Assembly: GCA_030016715.1 (NCBI GenBank) | Contig: JASEJD010000007.1 | Location: 26,934-90,933 of the forward strand | From: Methanobacteriaceae archaeon | Lineage (GTDB): Archaea; Methanobacteriota; Methanobacteria; Methanobacteriales; Methanobacteriaceae | DNA: 64,000 nt | Direction of reading: 5' to 3' | In this document: piece by piece, positions 9,630-17,543 of the stretch | Position numbering within the stretch: position 1 is the stretch's first letter | Layout: the number at the start of each line of letters is the position of its first letter | Notes under the pieces: model-generated | Databases searched by the model: none | What the model saw: the letters and a program-made list of their open reading frames with translations, nothing else | Told to the model about the DNA's origin: nothing | Program-made: the position numbers and the translations under genes

Positions 9630-9965
9630 TCACCATTCTTGATTTGGAAATATTAACTGCTGGTTTAGAACAACACAGTAGAAACCATTCTGACTCATAT
9701 AAAATGGGAATTTTTGCCGGTCATAGTATTGATTTTCAGCTATAAATTTATCAAATATCACCCTAAATTCTACTTCATTAGCATCAGTCAATATGGCAAT
9801 GGTTAAATCATCCCTGGAACTGATTTTATTAGATTCTTTTCTTTTTTCAGATACTTGATCAATATAATATAGATTTAGAGTTCCGGTTTTTATTTCAGCA
9901 ATTTTTTTGTCACTTTCATTTCTATCTCTTCCAAATATAGGAAAACCCCCCCTTACATTGTTAGA
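9630..9965 (-). pseudogene. Remnant of an unidentified gene, no start codon
   Basis: On the minus strand the frame is open for 111 codons from an in-frame stop just upstream (9966-9968) to a TGA at 9630-9632. It reads like real protein, with segments such as KTGTLNLYYIDQ, ILTDANEVEFRVIFDKF and SQNGFYCVVLNQQ. No ATG, GTG or TTG occurs before the middle of the frame. The 5' end coincides with a run of seven G (C on the plus strand, 9946-9952), a typical slippage site. I read it as the decayed C-terminal part of a gene. I do not recognise the family. Confidence 0.45.
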
Positions 9966-10298
9966 TTATATTTTGTTCAAACATCTTTATAAAATAAATA
10001 AATTATATTTTTTAGAATTTCGCTTATTATTATAGATCCCTTAATTTTTTTAAGAAAAAGCTTTTTTTGATATGGAACAATTTCAAACATTTTATTATTA
10101 TTTTCGTAATAGGACTATAACGCAGTTAATATAATATTTGATAAAAATAAAAAATTAATCAATTAGATTATACAAATTAAATTTCGAATTACAAGTAAAA
10201 AGTTATAATATCTTTTTTTTAATCAAAGAGAAATAAATCTACGATATAATTTAATTATCTATGAAGATTAACAAGTGATTTTAACAATTTAGGGGGAC

Positions 10299-10606
10299 AT
10301 GAGTATGGATAAAAAAGGTTGATGAATATATAGAAAAACAAAAATCACTTCAAAAAGAGATTTGTTGAGAATTGAGGAAAATCATCTTCAAAAACTTTTC
10401 CCGATATTAATGAGAAATTTAATGGGGTTTTCCAGTTTACGATAAGGATAAATATTATATTTCAGCTAAAAGCTTGTTAATTTAGGTTTATCCATAATGT
10501 ATTTGTCAGAAGAAGAATTAGCCATATTTGATGGTACGGGAAAAAATGAGGCACGTTAGATATTTTCAGAAAATGTATAGATGAAAAACTCATAATAAAA
10601 CTTTAA
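10299..10606 (+). pseudogene. Decayed DUF1801 / YdhG-like gene
   Basis: After a GGGGGAC ribosome site, ATG codons at 10299 and 10305 begin a frame that soon stops. Switching frames several times yields a recognisable chain: VDEYIEKQKSLQKEI, then LFPDINEK, PVYDKDKYYISA, VNLGLSI and LSEEELAIFDGTGK. This order is that of DUF1801 (COG5649, YdhG-like) proteins of about 115 residues. At least three frameshifts and several stops make it a pseudogene. Intact DUF1801 genes are often found near acetyltransferase genes such as the one that follows. Confidence 0.7.
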
Positions 10607-10628
10607 GGAGTTATTAAGGAGCTTTAAT

Positions 10629-11411
10629 ATGAATAACTTACAAGTAATAGATCTAACTCCAGATACTATTGCAGATTACGATGTTTGTGGCTATAAAGAC
10701 GTTAAAAAACATGTGGAGTTAAAGAGGAAAATTAGTTGGTTCAAAGAGTATTATCCTAAAGGATTGAGAATAAAGATTGTTATTTCTAAGAAAGGCGGTT
10801 ATCAGGGAATGCTAGAATATATCCCTGGTGAGTATGCTCATCGTCCGGTTGAAGCTGATGGCTACATGTTTATTCACTGCATTTTTGTAGGCTTTCGTAA
10901 AGAGTACAAGGGAAAAGGCATGGCCTCCATGTTGCTGGATGAATGCATAAAAGAGGCAAAGGATAATGAAATGTTAGGAGTCGCCGTAGTTACCAGGAAA
11001 GGCCCTTTCATGGTAGGTAATGATATATTTATCAATAAGGGTTTTGAGATTGTTGATAGTGCTAAACCTGACTTTGATTTATTGGTAAAAAAATTTGATG
11101 ATAAATCAGAAAATCCAAAATTCAGGGAAAATATGGAGAAGTCATTAGATGAATACTACAAGGGATTAACAGTTATCCGTTCAGTTCAATGTCCCTATAC
11201 GAAAAAAAATGTTAATGCTATTCTAGAATCAGCAGAAAAGAAATTTGATCTAGAAACAAACTTGATTGATTTGAATAATGTTGAAGAGGTTCAAAATTCT
11301 CCCAGTGCTTTTGGATCATTCTGTCTTATATATAATGGTGAAATATTAAGTTATCATCCTATTAGCAAGACCAGATTTGAGAATATAATGAAAAAGAAAA
11401 TAGTAAAATAA
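10629..11411 (+). CDS. GNAT acetyltransferase with C-terminal YoaP-like domain
   Basis: A 260-residue protein with two parts. Residues 1-150 form a GNAT fold, with the acetyl-CoA loop in RKEYKGKGMAS (90-100), so it should transfer an acetyl group from acetyl-CoA to an amine. Residues 175-255 resemble the YoaP-like C-terminal domain, with CPYTKK at 188-193 recalling a thioredoxin-type active site with a single Cys. An AAGGAGC box 7 bases before the ATG fixes the start. The gene lies directly behind the decayed DUF1801 gene, with which it may once have been co-transcribed. The acceptor is unknown. Confidence 0.75.
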   Translation: MNNLQVIDLTPDTIADYDVCGYKDVKKHVELKRKISWFKEYYPKGLRIKIVISKKGGYQGMLEYIPGEYAHRPVEADGYMFIHCIFVGFRKEYKGKGMASMLLDECIKEAKDNEMLGVAVVTRKGPFMVGNDIFINKGFEIVDSAKPDFDLLVKKFDDKSENPKFRENMEKSLDEYYKGLTVIRSVQCPYTKKNVNAILESAEKKFDLETNLIDLNNVEEVQNSPSAFGSFCLIYNGEILSYHPISKTRFENIMKKKIVK

Positions 11412-11743
11412 ATCATTGGCTAGTTTTTGCGATTAATTTTAATCTATCTATAACCACTTATATGAAAATGTAAATTTTATACTAAAATATATGAATCAAT
11501 GATTTAAAAACCACTTATAAATCTTAAATAGATTACTTCTGAAAAATTAAATTGCTAAATCCCTCGAATTGATATGATAAGGATAATTATTATTTTTTAA
11601 TAATATTCTTTAGAATTAATTTTTATTTTTTAGATAATTTTATACTTTATATTAACATATAATATCATGTTAAAGACTTTAAATTCCAAATTGAATTTTT
11701 TGGAAATGTATAAAAAAAAATGTTCTTATTGGGGGGTCTATAA
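11412..11743. other. Intergenic region before the Tyr-rich secreted protein
   Basis: About 330 bases of AT-rich DNA with no gene. It contains ACCACTTATA twice (11453 and 11510) and an inverted repeat at 11684-11705, followed by a TATA-like element at about 11707-11714. Confidence 0.5.
11684..11705. promoter_or_regulatory. Inverted repeat just upstream of a TATA-like element
   Basis: TTCCAAA (11684-11690) and TTTGGAA (11699-11705) are perfect complements with an 8-base spacer. They abut a TATAAAA element about 30 bases before the ATG at 11744. This is a plausible regulator site for the secreted protein. Confidence 0.35.
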
Positions 11744-12172
11744 ATGTTTCAAATAAATAATAAAATTTTAAGTATTTTTATTTGTGGTCTTGTTTTGACC
11801 ATAGGTTTTTCTTTGGCATCAATAGAATCATCCACTGCTGCTTATTATAAAGATAAATGGAGATCAAGTTGCCGTCAAGAAGCAATGTATACCAAATTGA
11901 ATGGTTATACATTGGTATATAGTAAATCTAGTCTTAAAATGAGTTGCAAAGCATATCAATGGTATAATGGCAATTATATTGGATCTGGATATTATAACAT
12001 CTATATGAAGAAGATAAACTATCGTACAATTAAAGTTTATCATGTTGCAAGAAGTGTGTATGGAAAGTATTATACCAAAACAAATTACGTTAGGTATAGC
12101 TATAGCCTTGCTAGTTATTATAAAAGCCGTTATAAAACTTTTAAAAACCTTCAAGTAAGCTATTTCATCTAA
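11744..12172 (+). CDS. Small Tyr/Lys-rich secreted protein, function unknown
   Basis: A 142-residue protein with a clear signal peptide (hydrophobic residues 8-27, then ASIESSTAA with likely cleavage near residue 32). The mature part of about 110 residues is very rich in Tyr, Lys and Ser and has only two Cys, which could form one disulfide. A GGGGGGTC box lies 9 bases before the ATG. The next 200 bases carry the remnant of a second, similar protein, so this was probably a small tandem family. It resembles small surface or stress proteins seen in Methanobacteriales, but I cannot name a family. Confidence 0.65.
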   Translation: MFQINNKILSIFICGLVLTIGFSLASIESSTAAYYKDKWRSSCRQEAMYTKLNGYTLVYSKSSLKMSCKAYQWYNGNYIGSGYYNIYMKKINYRTIKVYHVARSVYGKYYTKTNYVRYSYSLASYYKSRYKTFKNLQVSYFI

Positions 12173-12238
12173 TTTAACTTATTTGAATCAACTTTTTAAT
12201 AAAAAGCCACTGCTAATATACTTAAAATTACTAGATAA

Positions 12239-12376
12239 TATATTGATGATCGATTTGGAGGTTATGCATTCGTACCGAAATCATACACCACAAAAACTAG
12301 TTACCTAACATATTGTTATACAGCAGCAACTTACTGCAAATACACGTATAAAAAAATACAGAAGTTCTATAATTAA
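12239..12376 (+). pseudogene. Remnant of a second Tyr-rich secreted protein
   Basis: A 45-codon frame without a start codon reads SYTTKTSYLTYCYTAATYCK and ends in KKIQKFYN. This matches the C-terminal part of the intact protein just upstream (KYYTKTNYVRYSYSLASYYK, then KTFKNLQ). The N-terminal two thirds are missing. It is a truncated paralogue produced by tandem duplication and decay. Confidence 0.6.
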
Positions 12377-12477
12377 TTTTCTAGCCCCAGTACCTAGGTA
12401 TGATAATTACATCTTTTTTTATAACATATCTTCCGAGTTATAATTCATAAATGATATATAAATATGAAATGTATTGG

Positions 12478-12609
12478 CTATTTTAATATTCTTTTATCTA
12501 AAAACTTTTTATTACAGTTTAAACAAATATATTCAAACTTAGCATTCTTTATACTATGCATTACAATTTTATATTTTCGTTTTTCACCACAGTAGGGACA
12601 TAATTTCAT
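12478..12609 (-). CDS. 43-residue zinc-ribbon protein
   Basis: ATG at 12609 on the minus strand opens a 43-codon frame that starts MKLCPYCGEKR and contains a second pair CLNC (residues 29-32). Two CxxC knuckles separated by 21 residues are the signature of a minimal zinc ribbon. The C-terminal part is basic (KKFLDKR). A TATA-like TTTATAAG lies about 45 bases upstream and the ribosome site is weak. It may be a nucleic-acid binding protein or an auxiliary protein. The clear Cys pattern makes this a likely real gene despite its size. Confidence 0.5.
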   Translation of the reverse strand: MKLCPYCGEKRKYKIVMHSIKNAKFEYICLNCNKKFLDKRILK

Positions 12610-12729
12610 TATTCAATACTCTATGTACTTTAATAATAAAATTTTTACTATACTTATAAAGGACAATAAAGTTAGTAACACATCTATCGGATGTGGAAGT
12701 ATTCTCTATAAAATTTTATGTGTCTAAAA

Positions 12730-12864
12730 ATGATTAGGAGGAAATTATGGAAGCCACTACCAAAAAACAACATTAAGTACTACAAAGTCATAAATAACAC
12801 GATATTTCATATAATAACGATTCTGATTAACGTTAGTTTCCTTATAAGAATAATTAATAGTTAA
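12730..12864 (+). CDS. Possible 44-residue single-pass membrane peptide
   Basis: ATG at 12730 starts a 44-codon frame. It has a basic, amphipathic N-terminus (MIRRKLWKPLPKNN) and a hydrophobic segment (about residues 24-42, IFHIITILINVSFLI). TATAAAAT at 12705-12712 lies 25 bases upstream, which fits a leaderless archaeal gene. A competing ATG at 12747 has a strong AGGAGG box but gives only eight codons. Composition makes a real small membrane protein possible, but chance cannot be excluded. Confidence 0.3.
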   Translation: MIRRKLWKPLPKNNIKYYKVINNTIFHIITILINVSFLIRIINS

Positions 12865-13067
12865 TTTTATTATTGCTAGTTATTTGCTGATTATACTGTT
12901 ATTTCTGGTCTAAACATTTTTTTGAATATTTTTTCAGAGATTGATTATGATGGTATTACTATTAGAAATAATTAGACGTACACTTCAAGTGTAAAAAATA
13001 TCAGTTAATAGGAACATTTTAATTAAAGTTACTGGATCATATAAATATTTATAAGCAAGAAAAAATA
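12865..13067. other. AT-rich spacer before the MATE promoter
   Basis: About 200 bases with stops in all frames. Only the AT-rich TATA region of the next gene (13038-13052) stands out. Confidence 0.4.
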
Positions 13068-13081
13068 GGTAATATATTACC
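13068..13081. promoter_or_regulatory. MarR-type operator palindrome at the MATE promoter
   Basis: GGTAATATATTACC is a perfect 14-base palindrome. A TATA-rich element (13041-13052) lies about 25 bases upstream, so the palindrome covers the expected transcription start. The core GTAATATATTAC occurs twice more before the operon at 14.7 kb, which encodes a MarR regulator. Confidence 0.65.
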
Positions 13082-13118
13082 AATATTTATCCAAAAACAT
13101 GGTTGGTGCATTATAGTT

Positions 13119-14602
13119 ATGAAAACAGATAATAACATTGATTCAAATAAAACTTCAAATTATGGTAAAGCTTCCGATAGAATATCTCTTATTAAGGGAG
13201 ATCCAAAAAAAGCTGTCAGGAATTTATCTTTACCCATGATAATTTCCATGCTACTTTTAATGGCATATAATTTAGCTGATAGTATATGGGTGGCTGGATT
13301 AGGGCCAGATGCTCTGGCAGCATTAGGTTTTATCACACCTGTTTTCATGATAGTAATCGGACTTGGAAATGGATTAGGGGCGGGTGCAGCATCACTTATT
13401 GCCCGCTGCATAGGATCAAATAACAAGAAAGGTGCTGATAATGCAGCCATACACTCGGTGCTGCTAGCATTAATTGTTTCAGGAATAATAGAGAAGCGGA
13501 TATTTTAAGACGTAAAATGATAGTGCTGCTAGCATTAATTGTTTCAGGAATTCTGACCATATTGCTTCTAATATTTCTTCCAGAAATTCTATTAGTTATA
13601 GGGGCAGCTCCAACACTTAATCTGGCCATTGAATATGGTCAGATCGTATTTGGAGGTTTAATATTTCTCATATTTTCCAGTGTAGCATCAGGAATACTCC
13701 GGGCAGAAGGAGATGTTAAAAGGGTCATGTATGCCATGGCTGCTACTTCCATATTGAACATGGCACTGGATCCAATATTCATTTACTACTTTAACCTGGG
13801 AATTGCCGGTGCAGCATGGGCCACTGTATTAAGTTCAGCTCTTGCGACAATTATCATAGTCTACTGGATACTGGTTAAAAGAGATACTTATGTGTCATTT
13901 TCTCTTAAAGATTTCCAGGCCAGCTTTAAGGTGGTCAAGGATATTTTAATGGTGGGATTACCAGCCAGTGCTGAATCATTTGTAATGTCTGTTCTGGGTA
14001 TAATACTAAATGTTATACTGGTTCTAACTGGTGGAACCGATGCAGTGGCAGTCTATACTGCAGGATGGAGAGTGGTAATGTTTGCCATGATACCGGCCAT
14101 TGGAATTGGTACTGCGGCAGTAACAGTGGGTGGAGCCGCTTACGGTGCTAAAAATTATCATAATCTATCAATCACATTGAGTTATTCAGCTAAACTGGCT
14201 ATGATTATTGCAATTGTCACTGGGATTGTAACTTATGTTTTTGCCGATTATATTGCAGTAATTTTTTCCTACTCTGCACAAAGTGCTGTTTTATCTCCAA
14301 CAATTGCTGATTTTCTTCAAGTAATGTGTCTGTTTTATTTAGTAGTTCCATGGGGTATCATGGCCAGTTCCATCTTCCAGGCAATGGGCAAAGGTGTCAC
14401 CTCTTTAATGCTAACTGTGATTAGAGAGGTTGTATTTATTTGTTTATTTGCCTATATATTTGCTTTAGTATTTAATTTTGGACCAAATGGAGTTTGGTGG
14501 GGTTTAGTGGTAGGAGGATTATTGGGTTGTGTATTTGCCTACTTCTGGGCCTGGAAGTATATAGATACTCTTAAGAAGAATTATATTCCAGATTCAATTT
14601 AA
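13119..14602 (+). pseudogene. MATE-family multidrug efflux transporter, interrupted by a 65-base duplication
   Basis: The frames 13119-13508 and 13517-14602 are the N- and C-terminal parts of one MATE transporter of about 465 residues, which would export drugs or metabolites with Na+ or H+ exchange. The N-terminal part has the family start ([23 protein letters not shown] read in two pieces) and the later part has eight or more membrane helices. A 29-base sequence at 13458-13486 is repeated at 13523-13551. Removing the 65 bases between the repeat starts restores one continuous frame, ending in [17 protein letters not shown]. The gene as it stands gives a truncated protein of 129 residues, unless the second frame restarts at ATG 13517. 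Control is probably by the palindrome at 13068-13081. Confidence 0.85.
13458..13551. repeat. 29-base direct repeats flanking 36 bases in the MATE gene
   Basis: Identical 29-base copies at 13458-13486 and 13523-13551 bracket 36 unique bases. The unit length of 65 is not a multiple of three, so it breaks the reading frame. Recombination between the copies would repair the gene. Confidence 0.8.
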
Positions 14603-14657
14603 TTATATTCTTTTTCATTTTTTCTAAATAGTCAAGAGTAAACTATATATACAACAT

Positions 14658-14689
14658 GTAATATATTACCTAAATAAGTAATATATTAC
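14658..14689. promoter_or_regulatory. Two tandem operator palindromes before the membrane protein-MarR operon
   Basis: GTAATATATTAC occurs at 14658-14669 and 14678-14689, 20 bases apart centre to centre (two helical turns). A TATA element (CTATATATA, 14643-14650) lies just upstream, so the sites cover the transcription start. They match the core of the MATE operator. Confidence 0.7.
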
Positions 14690-14706
14690 CAATGGAGTTT
14701 TTAAAA

Positions 14707-15504
14707 ATGGACAAAAAAATCATATACATAAATTCAATCATAATAGCTTTATTAGCAGCAATTGCCAACATATCCGGACTATTCTGGAAAAAATTGTATC
14801 AAAATGACACCATATCAATCACCGCCCAGATGATGGGCCAAGATCTCATCACCCTGGTTATAGTGCTGCCTTTGCTCCTAGCATCATTATATTTAATTTC
14901 CCGAAACTCACTAAAAGGAAGGTTAATGTGGATGGGTATCATGTTTTACTTTATCTACACCTATGCCTCAATGTCTTTCTTAGCATCTTACAATCAATTA
15001 TTCCTAGTTTACGTGGCGATATTGGCCTTATCTCTCTACACCTTCATGGGGGAACTATTAACCATAAAAATAGAAAATATCAGGGAAAGCTTCTCCCCTG
15101 GAAATATCACTAAAATAACTGCAATCTTTCTTTTACTAGCAGGTTTAATGCTAGCAGCAATGTGGATATCCATGATAGCTGAATCATTAATTAGCGGACT
15201 AGCTCCTGCATCACTGGAAAGTTACACCACACTGGTAATCCAGGCACTTGATTTAGCAGTTGTTGTTCCTGCTTCGATTATAGCAGGTTTTCTACTAACA
15301 AAAGGTCGATTATGGGGATACATATTAGCATCCATATTCCTAATAAAAGCAGCATTGCTTGGAACCGCCATACTTTCCATGATATTGTTCATGGTACTTA
15401 ACGGGGTGACAGTAGCCTTGGGTCAAGTAATTTTCTTCTTTTTTTTAACCTTAGTGGGTACTATTATTGCCCTGGCCTTCTATAATAATATCCAAGAAAA
15501 ATGA
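14707..15504 (+). CDS. Polytopic membrane protein, about eight transmembrane helices
   Basis: A protein of 265 residues and extreme hydrophobicity, with about eight predicted helices and short polar loops. The start at ATG 14707 is chosen because GGAG at 14695-14698 is well placed. An in-frame ATG at 14692 would add five residues and sits only 3 bases after the operator. The stop codon lies inside the next gene region (ATGA at 15501), so it forms an operon with the MarR regulator. I do not recognise a transport motif. Co-regulation with a MATE efflux gene suggests a role in export or envelope adaptation, but that is inference. Confidence 0.7.
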   Translation: MDKKIIYINSIIIALLAAIANISGLFWKKLYQNDTISITAQMMGQDLITLVIVLPLLLASLYLISRNSLKGRLMWMGIMFYFIYTYASMSFLASYNQLFLVYVAILALSLYTFMGELLTIKIENIRESFSPGNITKITAIFLLLAGLMLAAMWISMIAESLISGLAPASLESYTTLVIQALDLAVVVPASIIAGFLLTKGRLWGYILASIFLIKAALLGTAILSMILFMVLNGVTVALGQVIFFFFLTLVGTIIALAFYNNIQEK

Positions 15505-15527
15505 TTCAATTATATGAGGTTAAGTTA

Positions 15528-16025
15528 ATGAAAGATTCAGATGAACTGAAGGAGGAACATGCCCTAGGAGAACGTTTGGATATGGAAAAATACATATTAG
15601 TGGTATTATTTCTAATCCAGCAGAGATGGGGCTACATAATCAATAAAGAATTTCTAGAAGATAATATTACCACTAAGCAGTGGTTAATGCTGGTAGTTCT
15701 GGGTAATGCTTTCAACAATCCTCCTTCTATGCAGGAAATGGCTGAGGCCATGAGCACCACCCACCAAAATGTGAAACAGATAGCTACCCGCCTTGAAGAT
15801 CGGGGCTTACTGAAAATTGAACGTGATCCCAATAACCGGAGGATTCTGAGACTGAAATTAACAGATAAATACCATAATTTCTGGAAGAATAGAACAAAAA
15901 ATGATATAAATACAATAAAAGCATTGTATAAAGGTCTAACAGATGAAGAAGTAAAAAGATTATTTGAAATAATATACAAACTGGAAAAATTATCTCAAAA
16001 TTTATATCAAGACTATAAAAATTGA
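15528..16025 (+). CDS. MarR-family transcriptional regulator
   Basis: A winged-helix repressor of 165 residues (174 if ATG 15501, which overlaps the previous stop as ATGA, is used). ATG 15528 is preferred because GAGGT at 15516-15520 precedes it. The MarR DNA-binding region is visible: helix MQEMAEAMSTTHQNVKQIATRLEDRGLL followed by the wing ERDPNNRRILRLKLT (read in pieces), and a long C-terminal dimer helix. MarR proteins bind palindromic sites and usually control efflux genes, released by small ligands. The tandem GTAATATATTAC sites before its own operon and the single site before the MATE gene are the obvious targets. Confidence 0.85.
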   Translation: MKDSDELKEEHALGERLDMEKYILVVLFLIQQRWGYIINKEFLEDNITTKQWLMLVVLGNAFNNPPSMQEMAEAMSTTHQNVKQIATRLEDRGLLKIERDPNNRRILRLKLTDKYHNFWKNRTKNDINTIKALYKGLTDEEVKRLFEIIYKLEKLSQNLYQDYKN

Positions 16026-16091
16026 AAATCAATAAAATCTTATAATAAGGGTCAAAATAATCTTAGATAAGTATAAGATGAGGTGAATATT

Positions 16092-16625
16092 ATGAAAGCA
16101 TTAATAGTATATGGAACCCGATATGCTTCAACAACAGAAATTGCAGCAGAAATAGGTAAAGTTCTAAAAGAAAATGGATTTGAAGTAGATATAAAAGATT
16201 CCCGGCAAAAAGATATTGATGTAGAACCTTACGATTTAATAATAACTGGAAGTGGAATAAAAATAGGATCCTGGACCAAGGAAACATTAAAATTCTTGGA
16301 AAAAAATAAAGAAAAACTTTCACACAAAAAAATAGCATTATTTGCAGTTTGCGGCGCTACCAGAGATGATGAAAAACAATACCAAGAAGCCCAAGAGAAG
16401 TACCTAGACAATATACAAGAAAAATATCTAACAAAACCTCCAGTGGCCATGGGACTCTTTGGAGGAGTTATAGATCCCAACGCCAAATACGGAATAATGG
16501 ACAAACTCATCATGAAAATGGTGAAAAAGGATCTGGAAAACAAAGGAATAGACACCACTAAACCCTATGATCTAAGAGATTGGGATGAGATTAGATCATG
16601 GGCTATGGAACTTGCCAGTAAATGA
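16092..16625 (+). CDS. Flavodoxin-family protein (HemG-like)
   Basis: A 177-residue flavodoxin fold. The FMN phosphate loop is YGTRYASTTEIA near the N-terminus. GSGIKIGSWTKETLKFL and the long insertion around QEKYLDNIQEKY fit the menaquinone-dependent protoporphyrinogen oxidase (HemG)-like flavodoxins. Methanobacteriales lack heme synthesis of that kind, so an electron-transfer role is more likely. AGGTGA at 16081-16086 fixes the start at ATG 16092; an upstream in-frame GTG at 16083 lies inside that ribosome site and is not used. It stands alone after the MarR operon. Confidence 0.8.
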   Translation: MKALIVYGTRYASTTEIAAEIGKVLKENGFEVDIKDSRQKDIDVEPYDLIITGSGIKIGSWTKETLKFLEKNKEKLSHKKIALFAVCGATRDDEKQYQEAQEKYLDNIQEKYLTKPPVAMGLFGGVIDPNAKYGIMDKLIMKMVKKDLENKGIDTTKPYDLRDWDEIRSWAMELASK

Positions 16626-16739
16626 AATTACAATAAAATTATAAAAAATCAATTATAAATAAAAGCTATAAAAGATAAGTATTAAACTATATACTTTTTA
16701 TCATCCCATCCAGTTCTATTAACAATATCAAGGGGGGTA

Positions 16740-16753
16740 TCCAAATATTTGGA
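16740..16753. promoter_or_regulatory. 14-base palindrome touching a start codon
   Basis: TCCAAATATTTGGA is perfect and ends one base before the ATG at 16754, between a GGGGGG ribosome site (16732-16737) and the start. It could be a repressor site, or a hairpin that sets the spacing of the ribosome site. Confidence 0.45.
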
Positions 16754-17161
16754 ATGACCCAGAGACAGTTTCTTAAAAAATCTAGAAAAACTCTGCAGAA
16801 AACCAGTGAAAATCTACTGGCCCTCATGCAGATCATGGAAAAGGAGCAAAAGCAGACAATTAAACATGAAACTGCCTATTGGAAACTGGATGTTATAAGA
16901 GAAGAAATTGAATCTATTTTTTTTGAATATGAAAAATTGAAACCTCCCCGTAAATGTGATAAACTACATTTAAATATAATGGATCTTCTGGTAAAATTCC
17001 AGGAAGTAATCGTGACGAACCAGGAATATTTAGGTCTGGCTGAAAAATCATCACCACAAATAAATGAAAAGTATCAAGAATCTGAAAATAATCTGGAAGA
17101 GTTCCGTAAAGATTATCGAATAATAACAGATATAGTTAAAACAAGCTTAAAGAGAAAATAA
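16754..17161 (+). CDS. Helical, charged protein of unknown function
   Basis: A 135-residue protein, rich in Lys, Glu and Gln, almost wholly helical, with coiled-coil tendency at residues 10-60 and 85-125. It has no signal peptide or membrane segment. The start follows the palindrome at 16740-16753; no better in-frame start is visible. A second small gene follows after 22 bases, so the two are probably co-transcribed. I do not recognise the family. Confidence 0.6.
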   Translation: MTQRQFLKKSRKTLQKTSENLLALMQIMEKEQKQTIKHETAYWKLDVIREEIESIFFEYEKLKPPRKCDKLHLNIMDLLVKFQEVIVTNQEYLGLAEKSSPQINEKYQESENNLEEFRKDYRIITDIVKTSLKRK

Positions 17162-17183
17162 CTAATCCTAGGAGTTTATCTAT

Positions 17184-17528
17184 ATGGAAACTGTTGAAAT
17201 CACTGAAGATGATGTTATTGAAACATTAGACATATTCACTAAAGTTCCATCCTTTTTACTGAGAAGATGGGTAAGTAGCAATAAAAATTTGGTAAAAATG
17301 TTCCAGGGACAGATAGAGGATCAAAAAGATAAAATTTCCCAAAGAGACATGTTAAGGTTGAATAAGGTGCTGGAAATGCCGGTGGATGAACTCCAGGAAG
17401 TATTAAACCGGGCCTACCACCAAACCAATAAAAAACAGTTGAAAATATTATCAGAACCCCAGGCTAAAAGTTTTATAACCTTGAATATGAATGAACTAAA
17501 AAGAATTTTCACCAATAATTCTAAATAA
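17184..17528 (+). CDS. Small helical protein of unknown function
   Basis: A 114-residue protein with a TAGGAG ribosome site 9 bases before its ATG. It is helical and charged. The segment VPSFLLRRWVSSNKNLVKMF is amphipathic and basic, and the C-terminal half resembles a short helical bundle (DELQEVLNRAYHQTNKKQ). No catalytic motif is visible. It is likely in an operon with the preceding coiled-coil protein. The pair has no obvious link to the polysaccharide genes that converge on it. Confidence 0.6.
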   Translation: METVEITEDDVIETLDIFTKVPSFLLRRWVSSNKNLVKMFQGQIEDQKDKISQRDMLRLNKVLEMPVDELQEVLNRAYHQTNKKQLKILSEPQAKSFITLNMNELKRIFTNNSK

Positions 17529-17543
17529 TTACCATATTTAATA

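Noticed and set aside
12747..12773. Eight-codon frame after a strong AGGAGG box
   Set aside because: Too short to support as a gene; the overlapping 44-codon frame with a TATA box is the better reading.
13458..13551. 29-base direct repeats as attachment sites of an integrated element
   Set aside because: Only 36 bases lie between them and the outer sequence forms one transporter gene, so there is no integrated element.
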